From a bacterium (GTDB lineage Bacteria > Chloroflexota > Anaerolineae > Caldilineales > Caldilineaceae), in the NCBI GenBank assembly GCA_016124945.1, contig WGMT01000072.1:1-64000 (forward strand): a stretch of DNA of 64,000 bases. Reading direction: 5' to 3'. The notes under the pieces were generated by a model. The model was given only the letters and a program-made list of their open reading frames with translations, was not told where the DNA came from and ran no database searches. A program made the position numbers and the translations under genes. Below are positions 11,977 to 22,200 of the stretch, piece by piece. Position 1 is the stretch's first letter. Each line of letters starts with the position of its first letter.

Positions 11977-13041
11977 TTACATCCCCAAGAAGATATTCCA
12001 CATCACCGCAGCGACCGCGGTGAGTGCAAATGGCAGGAGGATCAGGTAGGCCACAGTGCGCCGTTTGAAGACGCCCAGGAACATGAGCGAACTTTTGATG
12101 TCTACCATCGGCCCAAAGGTGAGGAAGGCGACGATGGCGCCAACGGTAAAGGTGCCACTGAAGGCCAGCGCCAGGAAGGCGTCCACCGTCGAGCAGACAG
12201 ACAACACAAAGGCCAGCGCCATGAGCGCGAAGACAGAGATCACGGGCTCTTGGCCGACTGCGAGCAACGCCGACTGCGGCACAAACGTCTGCATGGCAGC
12301 CGCCATCATCGCCCCAGCAATCAGGTAGCGTGCCATATCCAGAAAATCGTCCCCGGCGGTGACCAGCGCCTTGCCGGCGCGGCGGCTAAACGGTTCGGGA
12401 GCGGCCGACGGCAGATCAAAACTGGTGCGTACCGTCATGAGATCGGTCAGGAGAATCTCTTTGGGTTTGGCCAACTGAAAGACCAGGCCGACGATAAAGG
12501 CAATGAGCACGCTCAAGCCAACCCGGCCCCACAGCACCGGTCCCCAGCCGAAGGCGGCCCAGGTGCTGGCAATGACCACCGGGTTTACCACCGGCGCGGC
12601 CATCAGAAATGCTACACCCACCGAAAGCGGCAGCCCTTTTTCGTAGAGACGCCGTGTCACCGGCACCACGCCACACTCACACACTGGGAAGGCAAGCCCC
12701 ATCAACGAACCGGTCATGGCCGCCAACACGGGATTACGCGGCACAATCCGGCTGAGCCAATCGCGGTTGAGGAAGACGTTAATAAAGCCCGACACCAGCG
12801 AACCTGCCAGTAGAAAGGGCGCAGCCTCGATGAACAGCCCAAGGAAAATGGTGACAAAGGTCTGAAAGCGTTCCGAAATGAAGAAACGCGCCTGCGCCGA
12901 GCTGATGCTGGTCACCGCCAACGAGGCAAGCATGAGAATTAACAGCCCAGCACCTAACAGCCGCCGCAGACGGCGTCCTGGGGCGGGGTTGGGTGACAAT
13001 GCCAAATCAGCTTGCGCCTGCTCTTTCAAGACAGATCGCAT
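11977..13041 (-). CDS. Permease (DUF318/YcgR family)
   Basis: Multi-TM protein with [15 protein letters not shown] and AAPVVNPVV motifs characteristic of this family. Confidence 0.88.
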   Translation of the reverse strand: MRSVLKEQAQADLALSPNPAPGRRLRRLLGAGLLILMLASLAVTSISSAQARFFISERFQTFVTIFLGLFIEAAPFLLAGSLVSGFINVFLNRDWLSRIVPRNPVLAAMTGSLMGLAFPVCECGVVPVTRRLYEKGLPLSVGVAFLMAAPVVNPVVIASTWAAFGWGPVLWGRVGLSVLIAFIVGLVFQLAKPKEILLTDLMTVRTSFDLPSAAPEPFSRRAGKALVTAGDDFLDMARYLIAGAMMAAAMQTFVPQSALLAVGQEPVISVFALMALAFVLSVCSTVDAFLALAFSGTFTVGAIVAFLTFGPMVDIKSSLMFLGVFKRRTVAYLILLPFALTAVAAVMWNIFLGM

Positions 13042-13313
13042 TTGCAGCTCCCATTTATAAACGAATCACGGATAGAATGGCCCTGACCAACCTGCCACGC
13101 AGAAAATGCCATTGCCAGAGTATATCACTGCCCGAATGGGCCACAAAACAGTGAGCCACGAAATGCCACACCAGTGCGTATACCGAACGTACACCCAACG
13201 TATCACTTGCGCATGACACAAAGCCAGGACAACAAAGCACCAAAGTAGCGTAGAAGGCCCGTCACGGTTACAATAGGTATGAGACAAAGAACATTCGTTT
13301 GAAGAGGAATAAG

Positions 13314-14249
13314 ATGAAAAAATACACACTCCCCCTGTTACTGTTCGCGTTGATGGCAACGCTAAGCGCCTGTGGCGGCAATCGCCCGGAGCGCATGCCC
13401 ACCCCAATTCCGCGTTATACAGAGTCTGCGCCGCTGGTGATTGTGCCGATCCAGTCATCGGGCATTGCCCAACGGCCGGTAGCCACGGCAACCGATGCCT
13501 CCGCCGCAACCGAAGCGCCCACAGCAGCCCCAGTCGAGGAAGCAACACCCACGGAAGAGGCAACGGCCACGCCTGAAGCAACGGCCACATCTGAAGCGAC
13601 GGCCACACCTGAAGCGACGGCCACGCCTGAAGCAACGGCCACATCTGAGGCAACTGCCACACCTGAAGCGACGGCCACGCCTGAAGCAACGGCCACATCT
13701 GAGGCAACTGCCACATCTGAGGCAACGGAAACGCCTGAAGCGACAGCTACGAGTGATGCCGCCGCCACCGAGGACGAAGTCACCGCGGCAGATGCGGTCA
13801 CCTCGACAGATTCGATGACCGAAACAGTGCCGCTCAATCTTGATGCAACACCCGAAGCTGAGCCTACCACGGAAGCAGAACCAACCGCCGAACCCGAAAC
13901 GGGCGATGCGTCGGCTGAACTGCCTGCCGACATGGTGGCGGCATTGGCTGCGGCCGATGTTACTCGTGGCGAGCAGCTTGTCTTGATGAACGGCTGTAAC
14001 GCCTGCCACAGCCTCCAAGAAGGCGTGGTGCAGGTAGGCCCAAGCTGGTACAATCTCGCCGGCCTCGCCGAGACACGGATCCCTGGGCAGAGCGCAGAAG
14101 CCTACCTTTACAACAGCATTATCCACCCCAACGATTACCTGGTGGAAGGCTTCCAGCCAAACCTGATGCCGCAGATTTACGAAATGACACTCACCCAGGA
14201 GCAGTTGGCAGACATGATCGCCTACATGCTCACCTTGCGCATGGAATAG
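13314..14249 (+). CDS. Lipoprotein c-type cytochrome with long TPEATA repeat linker
   Basis: Lipobox LSACGG; 18-bp repeats encoding EATATP/S; heme site CNACH; distal NLMPQIYEMT methionine. Confidence 0.85.
   Translation: MKKYTLPLLLFALMATLSACGGNRPERMPTPIPRYTESAPLVIVPIQSSGIAQRPVATATDASAATEAPTAAPVEEATPTEEATATPEATATSEATATPEATATPEATATSEATATPEATATPEATATSEATATSEATETPEATATSDAAATEDEVTAADAVTSTDSMTETVPLNLDATPEAEPTTEAEPTAEPETGDASAELPADMVAALAAADVTRGEQLVLMNGCNACHSLQEGVVQVGPSWYNLAGLAETRIPGQSAEAYLYNSIIHPNDYLVEGFQPNLMPQIYEMTLTQEQLADMIAYMLTLRME
13555..13755 (+). repeat. Intragenic 18-bp minisatellite encoding (EATATP/S)n
   Basis: Repeated gaagcgacggccacacct-like units. Confidence 0.85.
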
Positions 14250-14353
14250 TAAAATCCGCTCTGTACTTGATCGGCGAAGCAACATGAGCAGAAAAGCGTT
14301 GTGTGGCTTCGACTTCGGCACTATTGGTCACGAATTTAAGGTGAACGTCTAGC

Positions 14354-14388
14354 AAAAGCCGGGTTTCCCAGAGAAGCCCGGCTTTTTT
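14354..14388 (+). terminator. Rho-independent terminator
   Basis: AAAAGCCGGG / CCCGGCTTTTTT stem followed by a T-tract. Confidence 0.85.
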
Positions 14389-14439
14389 ATAATGATAGGG
14401 CCGTTACTCCACCCTCACACCAAGAAAAGAGGACCAATT

Positions 14440-15612
14440 TTGAAACGCATCGCGGCCATTGTAACTGAGTACCGTCCACTCTCCCATGCTGATGTCATCA
14501 TTACCAAGCTTTTGCGCGGTATCCCCACCGACACCGAAATGCGGCAGGCGCGGATAGAAATCGCGTCGATGTACGTGGATCAATTCCCCGAGAAAGATCT
14601 CAGCCGCGTCTATGCCGAGCAATACGGCATCCCTATCTACCGTAGCATCGTAGGCGCCTTGACCCTGGGCGGCAAAGAGCTGGCCGTTGATGGGGTGTTG
14701 TTGATCGCCGAACACGGCGACTACCCCTGGAATGAGCGCGAACAGCATATCTACCCACGAAAACCTTTTCTAGAGCAGATTGCCGCTGTATTGGCCACCA
14801 GCAAACGTGCCGTGCCTGTCTTCAACGACAAGCATCTTTCGTACAACTGGGCCGATGCCCGCTGGATGTATGATCGCATGAATGCGCTAGGAGCGCCCTT
14901 CATGGCTGGATCATCACTGCCCACCTGCTGGCGCAATCCCTGGCTCGAACATGAACTGGAAACACCGATCACCGAGGCGCTTGCCATCGGCTACAGCGGG
15001 CTCGACGTCTACGGTTTCCACACACTGGAAACACTGCAATGTATGATCGAACGGCGGCGCGGCGGCGAAAGTGGCGTGGTTGCCGTCACCTGTCTTGAAG
15101 GGGACGCCGTGTGGGAAGCAGCCGATGCCGGACTCTGGTCGCGTGATCTGGCCGATGCCGCCCTTGCCACCATCGAGGACAAACCTGCCGGGCCGATTAG
15201 CGAGCACTGCCCCAACCCGGCCATTTTTCTCATCGAATACGCCGACGGCACACGCGGGGCCGTCCTCATGTTGACGGGGTATGTCAAGGGCTTTGCCTAT
15301 GCCGCTCGCGTAGAAGACGAAATTGTGGCCACCGAGTTCTACTTACAAGGCGGTGGACATCACGCCCATTTCAGTTACCTAAGCCTGAACATCGAAGAGA
15401 TGTTCCTCAGCGGCATCCCCACCTACGATGTCAGACGCACACTGCTCACCACCGGTGTACTTGAAGCAGCGCTCGAATCCCGTTTCCGTGGTCATCAGCG
15501 TGTTGAGACCCCCCACCTCGATGTGTCCTATCGTTCGTACACGTCTTTGCCCTGGCGCGCGCAAGGGCCACGCCCTGGTGGTGCGTGTGCCGAGGAAATC
15601 GCAGATCAGTAA
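14440..15612 (+). CDS. Conserved protein of unknown function
   Basis: Long ORF; likely start TTG at 14440 (MKRIAAIVTEYRPLSHADVI). Contains GDYPWNEREQHIYPR and PVFNDKHLSYNW; no family confidently assigned. Confidence 0.7.
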   Translation: MKRIAAIVTEYRPLSHADVIITKLLRGIPTDTEMRQARIEIASMYVDQFPEKDLSRVYAEQYGIPIYRSIVGALTLGGKELAVDGVLLIAEHGDYPWNEREQHIYPRKPFLEQIAAVLATSKRAVPVFNDKHLSYNWADARWMYDRMNALGAPFMAGSSLPTCWRNPWLEHELETPITEALAIGYSGLDVYGFHTLETLQCMIERRRGGESGVVAVTCLEGDAVWEAADAGLWSRDLADAALATIEDKPAGPISEHCPNPAIFLIEYADGTRGAVLMLTGYVKGFAYAARVEDEIVATEFYLQGGGHHAHFSYLSLNIEEMFLSGIPTYDVRRTLLTTGVLEAALESRFRGHQRVETPHLDVSYRSYTSLPWRAQGPRPGGACAEEIADQ

Positions 15613-15701
15613 ATCCTGGCACAAATCTGTTCTCAGGCGCGTGTCTCATTCACAACAGCCCAACACAAATCTTGAATCGTCCATCCCCACAGGAGAGATC
15701 C

Positions 15702-16673
15702 ATGCGAGCCGTACAAGTGCTGGCCCCAGGCCATGCGGAGTTTGTAGAAGTGCCCAAGCCGGATTTGAAACCTGGGCATGCGTTGGTACGCCCTTTGCGC
15801 TTGTCGCTCTGCGGTAGCGATATCTACATGCTCCATTACGCGCCCAAGGAATTATATCCCTTCCCCCCCGGGACAACCGGACACGAAATGGTGGGCGTGG
15901 TGGAAGCGGTCGACGCACCGGGATCCGGCATCGAACCGGGGACAGTCGCCCTGACGCTGGCGCCGCGGCATGAAGCGATGGCCGAGTACTACCTGGCGCA
16001 GATCGATCATGTGCTGCCACTGCCACCAGGGAAAACCATTGAAGAACTGCTCCAGGCCCAACAATTGGGGACGGTTCTGTATGCTGGTAAATTTCTGAGC
16101 ACCAACGTCATCGGCAAAGACGTAGCCGTTATCGGGCAGGGGTCGGCGGGGCTTTGGTTCAACTGGATGTTGCGTCGTATGGGGGCGCGGCGGGTCATCG
16201 GTATTGATCTACAAGCGCACCGGCTCGCACTGCCCACGTTCTACGGCGCGACCCACACCGTCAACAACTCAGAGATCGACGCCGCCGAAGCCGTCGCCGA
16301 AATCACCGACGGTCACATGGTCGATCTGGTGGTCGAAGCGGCGGGGGAACCTGCCACCGTATCGATGACGTCGTCCTTGATCAAGGAGCAGGGCGAGATC
16401 CTCTGCTTTGGTATCCCCCACTTTCAGGAGCTAACCTTCGACTACTTCCAGTTCTTCCGCAAATACCCGCGCCTTAAGACGATCTCGGGCGCGCCCAACG
16501 ATCCCAATCAGGGGGTCACCCGCCAGGCCATCGAACTCATCGCCAGCGGTGAAATCGACGTCAAGCCGATCCTCACGCACAGCTTTCCGTTTGAACGAGT
16601 GATGGAAGCCTACGAACTACAGCGTACTCGAGACGAGGGAGCGATCAAGATCGTGGTCGAAATGCCGGAGTAA
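15702..16673 (+). CDS. Zinc-type MDR alcohol/sugar dehydrogenase-like protein
   Basis: LCGSDIYMLH, PGTTGHEMVGVVEAVD, VIGQGSAGLWFNW nucleotide-binding motif; start ATG after AGGAGAG. Confidence 0.87.
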   Translation: MRAVQVLAPGHAEFVEVPKPDLKPGHALVRPLRLSLCGSDIYMLHYAPKELYPFPPGTTGHEMVGVVEAVDAPGSGIEPGTVALTLAPRHEAMAEYYLAQIDHVLPLPPGKTIEELLQAQQLGTVLYAGKFLSTNVIGKDVAVIGQGSAGLWFNWMLRRMGARRVIGIDLQAHRLALPTFYGATHTVNNSEIDAAEAVAEITDGHMVDLVVEAAGEPATVSMTSSLIKEQGEILCFGIPHFQELTFDYFQFFRKYPRLKTISGAPNDPNQGVTRQAIELIASGEIDVKPILTHSFPFERVMEAYELQRTRDEGAIKIVVEMPE

Positions 16674-16674
16674 A

Positions 16675-16868
16675 TGGGGACTGGGGATTAGGGACTGGAT
16701 TGACTATGTTGAACGCGCTTCTGAGATAGCGTCTTCGAAAGCCTGATGACGAGATGATAAATATGAGAGAACTTAGCGTTCATCATCCCATCATCTCTTC
16801 ATAGCGAATGATACCTGCCACGGCAAAACGTACTCAACCTAGTCCCTAATCCCCCAGTCCCCAATCCC
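16675..16868. repeat. Intergenic inverted repeat, GGGACTG/GGGATTA family
   Basis: Left arm GGGGACTGGGGATTAGGGACT (16677..); right arm CTAGTCCCTAATCCCCCAGTCCCCAATCCC (16839..16868); nested GAGATGAT/ATCATCTC pair. Confidence 0.85.
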
Positions 16869-16871
16869 TCT

Positions 16872-17237
16872 TTACAGCGTAATCACCTGATCAGGCATGT
16901 TGCCTGAAAGGGCGGTGTAGAGATCGGGGAAGCAGCCTACCTGCACGCCGGCGACCGTGCCGGACGGGCGACAGGCGCCGGGTTCGCCTTCGGCCAGGCC
17001 GCGTTCCAACGCACACTGATCGCACATCATAAGCAGCATGCCCTTGTCCGCAGCGACCTTCGCCAACCGCTCGCCGATGGGATCACCGCTGCGCAAGATG
17101 TAGTTATTGTCATCGAAGAAGAACAACCCCACCACATCCACGCCGTGGGTGCCCGCTTCCAACTGCGGCAGGATCATCTTACCCAATTTGTAACTTGCCG
17201 TATGCCCCGATGTTGCGAAAATGTAAGCGACTTTCAT
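16872..17237 (-). CDS. DsrE-family (SaoD-like) small protein
   Basis: MKVAYIFATSGHTASYKLGKMILPQLEAG...MLLMMCDQCALERG; DsrE-like fold signature. Confidence 0.72.
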   Translation of the reverse strand: MKVAYIFATSGHTASYKLGKMILPQLEAGTHGVDVVGLFFFDDNNYILRSGDPIGERLAKVAADKGMLLMMCDQCALERGLAEGEPGACRPSGTVAGVQVGCFPDLYTALSGNMPDQVITL

Positions 17238-17249
17238 TGAGGGTCTCCT

Positions 17250-17377
17250 GTGATTGGTGATTGGTGATTAGAGACTAGGGATTAGGGACTGGGGATTAGG
17301 GACTGGGGACTGGGTGACGCGAGCAAGTCGTAGGCTTGCATGCTCGGTTCCCAGTCCCCAGTCCCTAATCTCCAGTC
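17250..17377. repeat. Intergenic heptamer array and inverted repeat
   Basis: GTGATTG GTGATTG GTGATTA GAGACTA GGGATTA GGGACTG GGGATTA GGGACTG GGGACTG, then complementary CCCAGTCCCCAGTCCCTAATCTCCAGTC. Confidence 0.9.
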
Positions 17378-17384
17378 TCGTCTT

Positions 17385-18278
17385 CTACTCTAACTCAAAC
17401 TCAAAACGCACACTGTCCGTCTGCCCGGCGGCGCTGATGGTCAGGTCGATGACCCAACCGCCGGTCATGTTGAAGCGGACGCCTTCGACGAGATAGTCGC
17501 CGTTGCCCAGGTTGTCGGTGACCTGCGGCGTGGTGGGGAAGCCGTGGTTGTGGGCAGGCATGCCACCGTCGATGGCGATTTCGGCACCTTCCACCGGTGT
17601 GCCGTCGGCGGTTTCTATATGCAGCACCCAATTGTGGATCTCGTTGATTACCACCGGATCAAGCCGACTGGTGGCCGTGACCTGGAAGATCCCGTTTTCG
17701 GTCATCTGAGGGGCGAGAGCGTCGGCGGCCATACCCCCGTCTATGTCACCATGGCTGCTGTGATCCATGTTGCTGTGATCCATTGCTGCGGCGCCACCGG
17801 TCATCTCCATCACGGGGACGGTGAGTTCGATGATCCCCGCGTTCTCAAACGTCAACGTCAGCGCAATTTCGTCGCCTGCGGTCATGCCGTCGGGGATTTC
17901 CAACAGCATTACATGCTTACCGCCGGGCTTGAATTCGACGAAGGAGTTGGCTGGTACCTCGAAACCTTCGGGGTGCGGCATCATACGCATGACGCCGTTC
18001 TGTTCAATGGTTTCGTGCAACTCAGTGATGTTGGCCACATCAGCCTGCGCAGAAAGCAGCCGGTCGTCGTTGTCTGTGGGGTTGACAATGGTGAAATAGG
18101 CTGCGCCGTTGCCGTCGGCAGGGGCCGGGCGCGCCATGGGGTTTTCTACGCGGATGGCGTCGCCGGTCAATTCAGGCGTGGGCATTGCATGATCTGATCC
18201 CATTGGCATGGAACAGCCAACCATCAGAACGGCAAAGAGCATTGCCATCCCCAAGCGTGTGATTTTGATGATGTTCAT
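17385..18278 (-). CDS. Copper chaperone PCuAC-domain lipoprotein with C-terminal FixH/YtkA-like domain
   Basis: Lipobox MVGCSM; AYFTIVNPTDNDDRLL...HETIEQNGVMRMMP...FKPGGKHVMLLEI PCuAC motifs; Met/His-rich linker; HNHGFPTTPQV. Confidence 0.85.
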   Translation of the reverse strand: MNIIKITRLGMAMLFAVLMVGCSMPMGSDHAMPTPELTGDAIRVENPMARPAPADGNGAAYFTIVNPTDNDDRLLSAQADVANITELHETIEQNGVMRMMPHPEGFEVPANSFVEFKPGGKHVMLLEIPDGMTAGDEIALTLTFENAGIIELTVPVMEMTGGAAAMDHSNMDHSSHGDIDGGMAADALAPQMTENGIFQVTATSRLDPVVINEIHNWVLHIETADGTPVEGAEIAIDGGMPAHNHGFPTTPQVTDNLGNGDYLVEGVRFNMTGGWVIDLTISAAGQTDSVRFEFELE

Positions 18279-18372
18279 GGTCTTTCTTTCGTGATGTTGA
18301 TCGTAATCTCGGGAAAACATAGGTGGCGAACACCTCTTCATTGAGCGTTCACCACCAGACGAACGAGAACGC

Positions 18373-18831
18373 TCAACAGGTGCGTGGCGGCGGCGTAGCA
18401 AGGAGCGGCGCGTGGATTGAAGCGCCCAAAACCGTCTGCATACCGACTGAAACCACCGGCAGGAAATGACGATATCGCCACACCCAAAAGAGGACGAGTA
18501 ACAGCATCAACAGCAGCGTGTCGAGTTGGGCCTGGCCGGCAACATCGCCGTGCTCAGTGGCGGCATGCCCGTCGTGGTGATGTCCTGGTGGGTGTGAGTG
18601 CCAGGCGTCCTCTTGGTGAACAGGTCGCTGCGGCGGTTCTACAAAAACAAAGTGTGCATGTGTATGGAGATGGCCTGGATCCGCCAGTGCACCCCAGCAG
18701 ATGAACGGAAAGACGAACGCAAAGAGCGCAGCAAAAAAGAGCAACAGCACCGTACGCCAGGCCAAAAGCGCCCGGGCAAAGCGCACCTGATTTGCAATTG
18801 GGTTATTGAGAACGCTAGACAATCTGGCCAC
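18373..18831 (-). CDS. Small His-containing membrane protein (DUF2946-like)
   Basis: TM segments plus [19 protein letters not shown]; upstream of PCuAC gene in the same direction. Confidence 0.55.
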   Translation of the reverse strand: MARLSSVLNNPIANQVRFARALLAWRTVLLLFFAALFAFVFPFICWGALADPGHLHTHAHFVFVEPPQRPVHQEDAWHSHPPGHHHDGHAATEHGDVAGQAQLDTLLLMLLLVLFWVWRYRHFLPVVSVGMQTVLGASIHAPLLATPPPRTC

Positions 18832-19113
18832 GCTCGCTAGTTTAGCACAGAATCAGAGCCCTCTCGAAACCAGTGGCCCAGCCAGTGCAATCATTCCCTA
18901 GATTCCGATAACCGCAACACAGGAGAAAACAAGCCATCCTGCGCAGCCCACCATTTCTATCTGTGAAAAGAATTACAAAATGTTAATCAAATCGCAATCG
19001 TCGCTTAACAAAGTGCAGGCATAGTCAACATTGCAGGAAGGGAGCCCTGCAACGACAAAAGCTTTCATCCCCCGGAAAGCTTTATCGCCTCCCTTCCTCT
19101 TCCTTTCACGCGC

Positions 19114-19147
19114 AGAAAGCCCCAGGTCGAATGGCCTGGGGCTTTCT
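19114..19147. terminator. Strong hairpin, probable terminator
   Basis: AGAAAGCCCCAGG-TCGAATGG-CCTGGGGCTTTCT, 13-bp perfect stem. Confidence 0.7.
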
Positions 19148-19261
19148 GTTGAAAAGTAATGCGTGATGCGTAATTTGCTGAGTATGCTGGTTCGGTTATT
19201 GGGATGCATCGGGTAAGCGATACATCCCAATTTCACAGAAACTTGCTCAACGCATTATGCA

Positions 19262-22200
19262 TTACGCATTACTATCCCCCCATCGCGCCGTCACCACCGT
19301 CTCCCCGCGCTTCATCGCCAGCAGCAGAGCGTCTTGATCTAGCGGCAGGGCCATGCAGCGCACACCCACGGCATTGTAGACGGCGTTGGCAATGGCCGGG
19401 CTGATGGGGATCGAGCTGATCTCACCCACACCCTTGGCCCCGTAAGGACCGTCCGCCGCGCTGTGTTCGACAATGTAGTTTTCCATTTTCGGCGTCATTT
19501 TGATGCCGGGCATCTTGTATTGGCCGAGGTGCTGCGTCCACGGCACGCCGTTTTCTACGATGTAGTGCTCGGTGAGGGCGTTGCCCATGCCCATGACAAT
19601 GCCGCCTTCGATCTGCCCAGCCAGGCTCAGCGGGTTGATGGCGCGCCCCACATCGTGCGCCGAGACCACCTTTTCCACAGCGATCTCGCCGGTCTCCTCG
19701 TCCACGCTGACCAGAGCGGCGTGGACAGCATACGAAAAGGCGAAGTGCATGTCCCCGCCGATGCCGAGCGGTTGCGTCTTGGGCGCCCAGTACTCGTACT
19801 GGAGTTTGGGGTCGCGTCCTTCGGCGATCATGGCGCTGACGGCGTCGGCGAAGGAGATGGAACGTGTTGCGTGATCCGTGATCCGTGATCCGTTGGTATG
19901 GCCGTTGGTCGCGCCATTGGCGGATCCGTTCGTCTCTGCCACTTGCAACTTGCCGCCTGCCACCTGCCCCAGCCGCGTTTCGTCCACGTAGGCCAGCCCT
20001 TCGTGGAAGGCGATCACGTCGGGGTGGACGTCGAACTTTTCGGCGAGGACGGCCTGCATCTGCTGGCGCATGGAACGGGCGGCCAGGCGGGCAGCGTTGC
20101 CGCTGACGTAGGTCTGGCGGCTGGCGGTGGTGGGCCCGCCGTCGGGGGTGAGATCGGTGTCCATCACAAGGACGCGCACCTTGTCGAAGGGTAGGCCTAA
20201 TTCCTCGGCGGTGCAGGCGGCCAACACGCCAATGAGGTTTTGTCCCATTTCGGCGCTGCTGGTGCGGATCGCCGCCGTACCGTCGGGGAAGACTTCCACT
20301 TCCGCCGTCGACTTGTCCGGTGCGCCGCCGCCCAGGCCGGTGTTCTTGTACCCGGCGGCAATGCCCCAGGCGAAGAGCTTTTTGCCGACTTTGATGGGCT
20401 TCCACAGGTCGCTTAACCCGTTAACAGGCGATTGGGCGATTGAGGGATTGGGGGATTTCGGATCATCGACAATCTCCCAATCACCTAATCTCTCAATCTC
20501 TGCTCTCCAATTGCGGATCCCATTCTCTACCTTTTCGAGACATTCCAACAGTCCCACACTTTCGCGCAGGAGTTGACCGGTGGCGGTGGTGGTGCCGACG
20601 CGCATAGCGTTCTTGCGGCGGAATTCAACGGGATCCATGCCCAATTTTTGGGCCAGGATGTCCATGTTGCTTTCCACGGCGAAGGCGGATTGGGTGACGC
20701 CGAAGCCACGGAACGCGCCGCAGGGGGCATTGTTGGTGTACATGGCGTAACAGTCGATCTTGCTGTTTTCGACGACGTAGGGACCGGTGGCGTGGGTGGT
20801 GGCGCGGGTCATCACCTTTTCGCCCAGGCTGGCATAGGCGCCGCTGTCGCCGTAGAGTTCGGCTTCCACGGCCAAGAGGGTGCCGTCCTTTTTGGCGCCG
20901 GTCTTGACGCGGATCAACGTGGCGTGCCGTTTGGGGTGGAAGCGCAGACTCTCTTCGCGGTTATAGAGGATCTTCACCGGGCGGCCCGTCACCTGCGCCG
21001 CCAGCGCGGCGTGGACCTGACCGGCGATGTCCTCTTTGCCGCCGAAGCCGCCGCCCATGAGCGTGCCTTTGACGCGCACTGCTTCATCTTCCAGTCCTAG
21101 CGATTTGGCCACCTGGCGACGGTCGCTGTAGGGGATCTGACTGCCGACATAGACGGTGAGTTTGTCGTGGTCGACGTCGAAACCAGCGGGCACGGCCACG
21201 GAACATTCGGGTTCCATGAAGGCGTGCTCGGTCATGGGCGTGCGGTAGGTGCGCTCAACGATGACGTCCGCTTCGGCGAAGCCTTTGTCCACGTCACCCG
21301 AACGCACTTTGATGTGCTTGAGCAGGTTGCCGGTGGGCCGATCCGGGTGAAGGACCGGCGCATCGGGCTTGCGTGCGTCCACAGGATCGGTGACGGCGGG
21401 GAGCACATCGTACTCAACGTCGATGAGGGCCAGCGCTTCGTGGGCCAGTTCGTCGGTCTCGGCCACCACCAGCGCCAGGGGATCGCCTACATAGCGCGCC
21501 GGGTATTTGCCGCCGGCGAAGACGGGCCAGTCGTTTTCCACCAGCCCATGCCGGGGATCACCGGGGACGTCTTCGTGGGTCAACACAGCGTGGACGCCGG
21601 GCAATGCCAGCGCCTTGCTCGTGTCCATGCCGACGATGCGGGCATGCGGGTAGGTGCTGCGCAGGGTGGCCCCGTGCAACATGCCGTCGAAGAAGTAGTC
21701 ATCTGTGTAAAGCGCGGTGCCGATCACCTTTTCCACGGCGTCGGGGCGGGCATGAGGCTTGCCGATCTGCACCAACGGCTCGATCACATCGGGCACTGCG
21801 GGAAGAGGCAGATGGCCGGTGCGCATCTTTTCGCCCGCCGCTTTCACAGCGCTGATAATCGACGTGTAGCCGGTGCAGCGGCAGCAGGTGTCTTTGAGAC
21901 ATTCCTTGATCTCGGCGTCGCTGGGATCGGTGTTCTCGTCGAGCAGCGTCTTGGCCTGCATGATGAAGCCTGGGGTGCAGAAACCGCACTGGATTGCGCC
22001 GTGGACGACGAAGGCTTCTTGCAGAGGATGCAAGTTTGCAGGTTGCAGGTGGCAGGTTGCAGGTGACGGTGCCTCCCCTTCTGCTACCTGCCACCTGCAA
22101 CCTGCAACCTCCCACTCCTCCGCCAATCCCTCAATCGTGAGGATCGTCGCGCCCTGCGCCTTGAACGCCGGGTAGATGCACGAGTCCACGGGCCGCCCAT

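Noticed and set aside
11941-12813. 290-aa plus-strand ORF
   Set aside because: Antisense to the YcgR-like permease; His/Gln/Arg-rich shadow translation.
13066-13725. Repetitive ORF (QMWPLLQAWPSLQVW) on the minus strand
   Set aside because: Out-of-frame antisense translation of the EATATP minisatellite in the cytochrome gene.
16750-17380. Possible CRISPR-like regular repeats
   Set aside because: Units are 7 bp without unique spacers and arms are inverted; no cas genes in the window.
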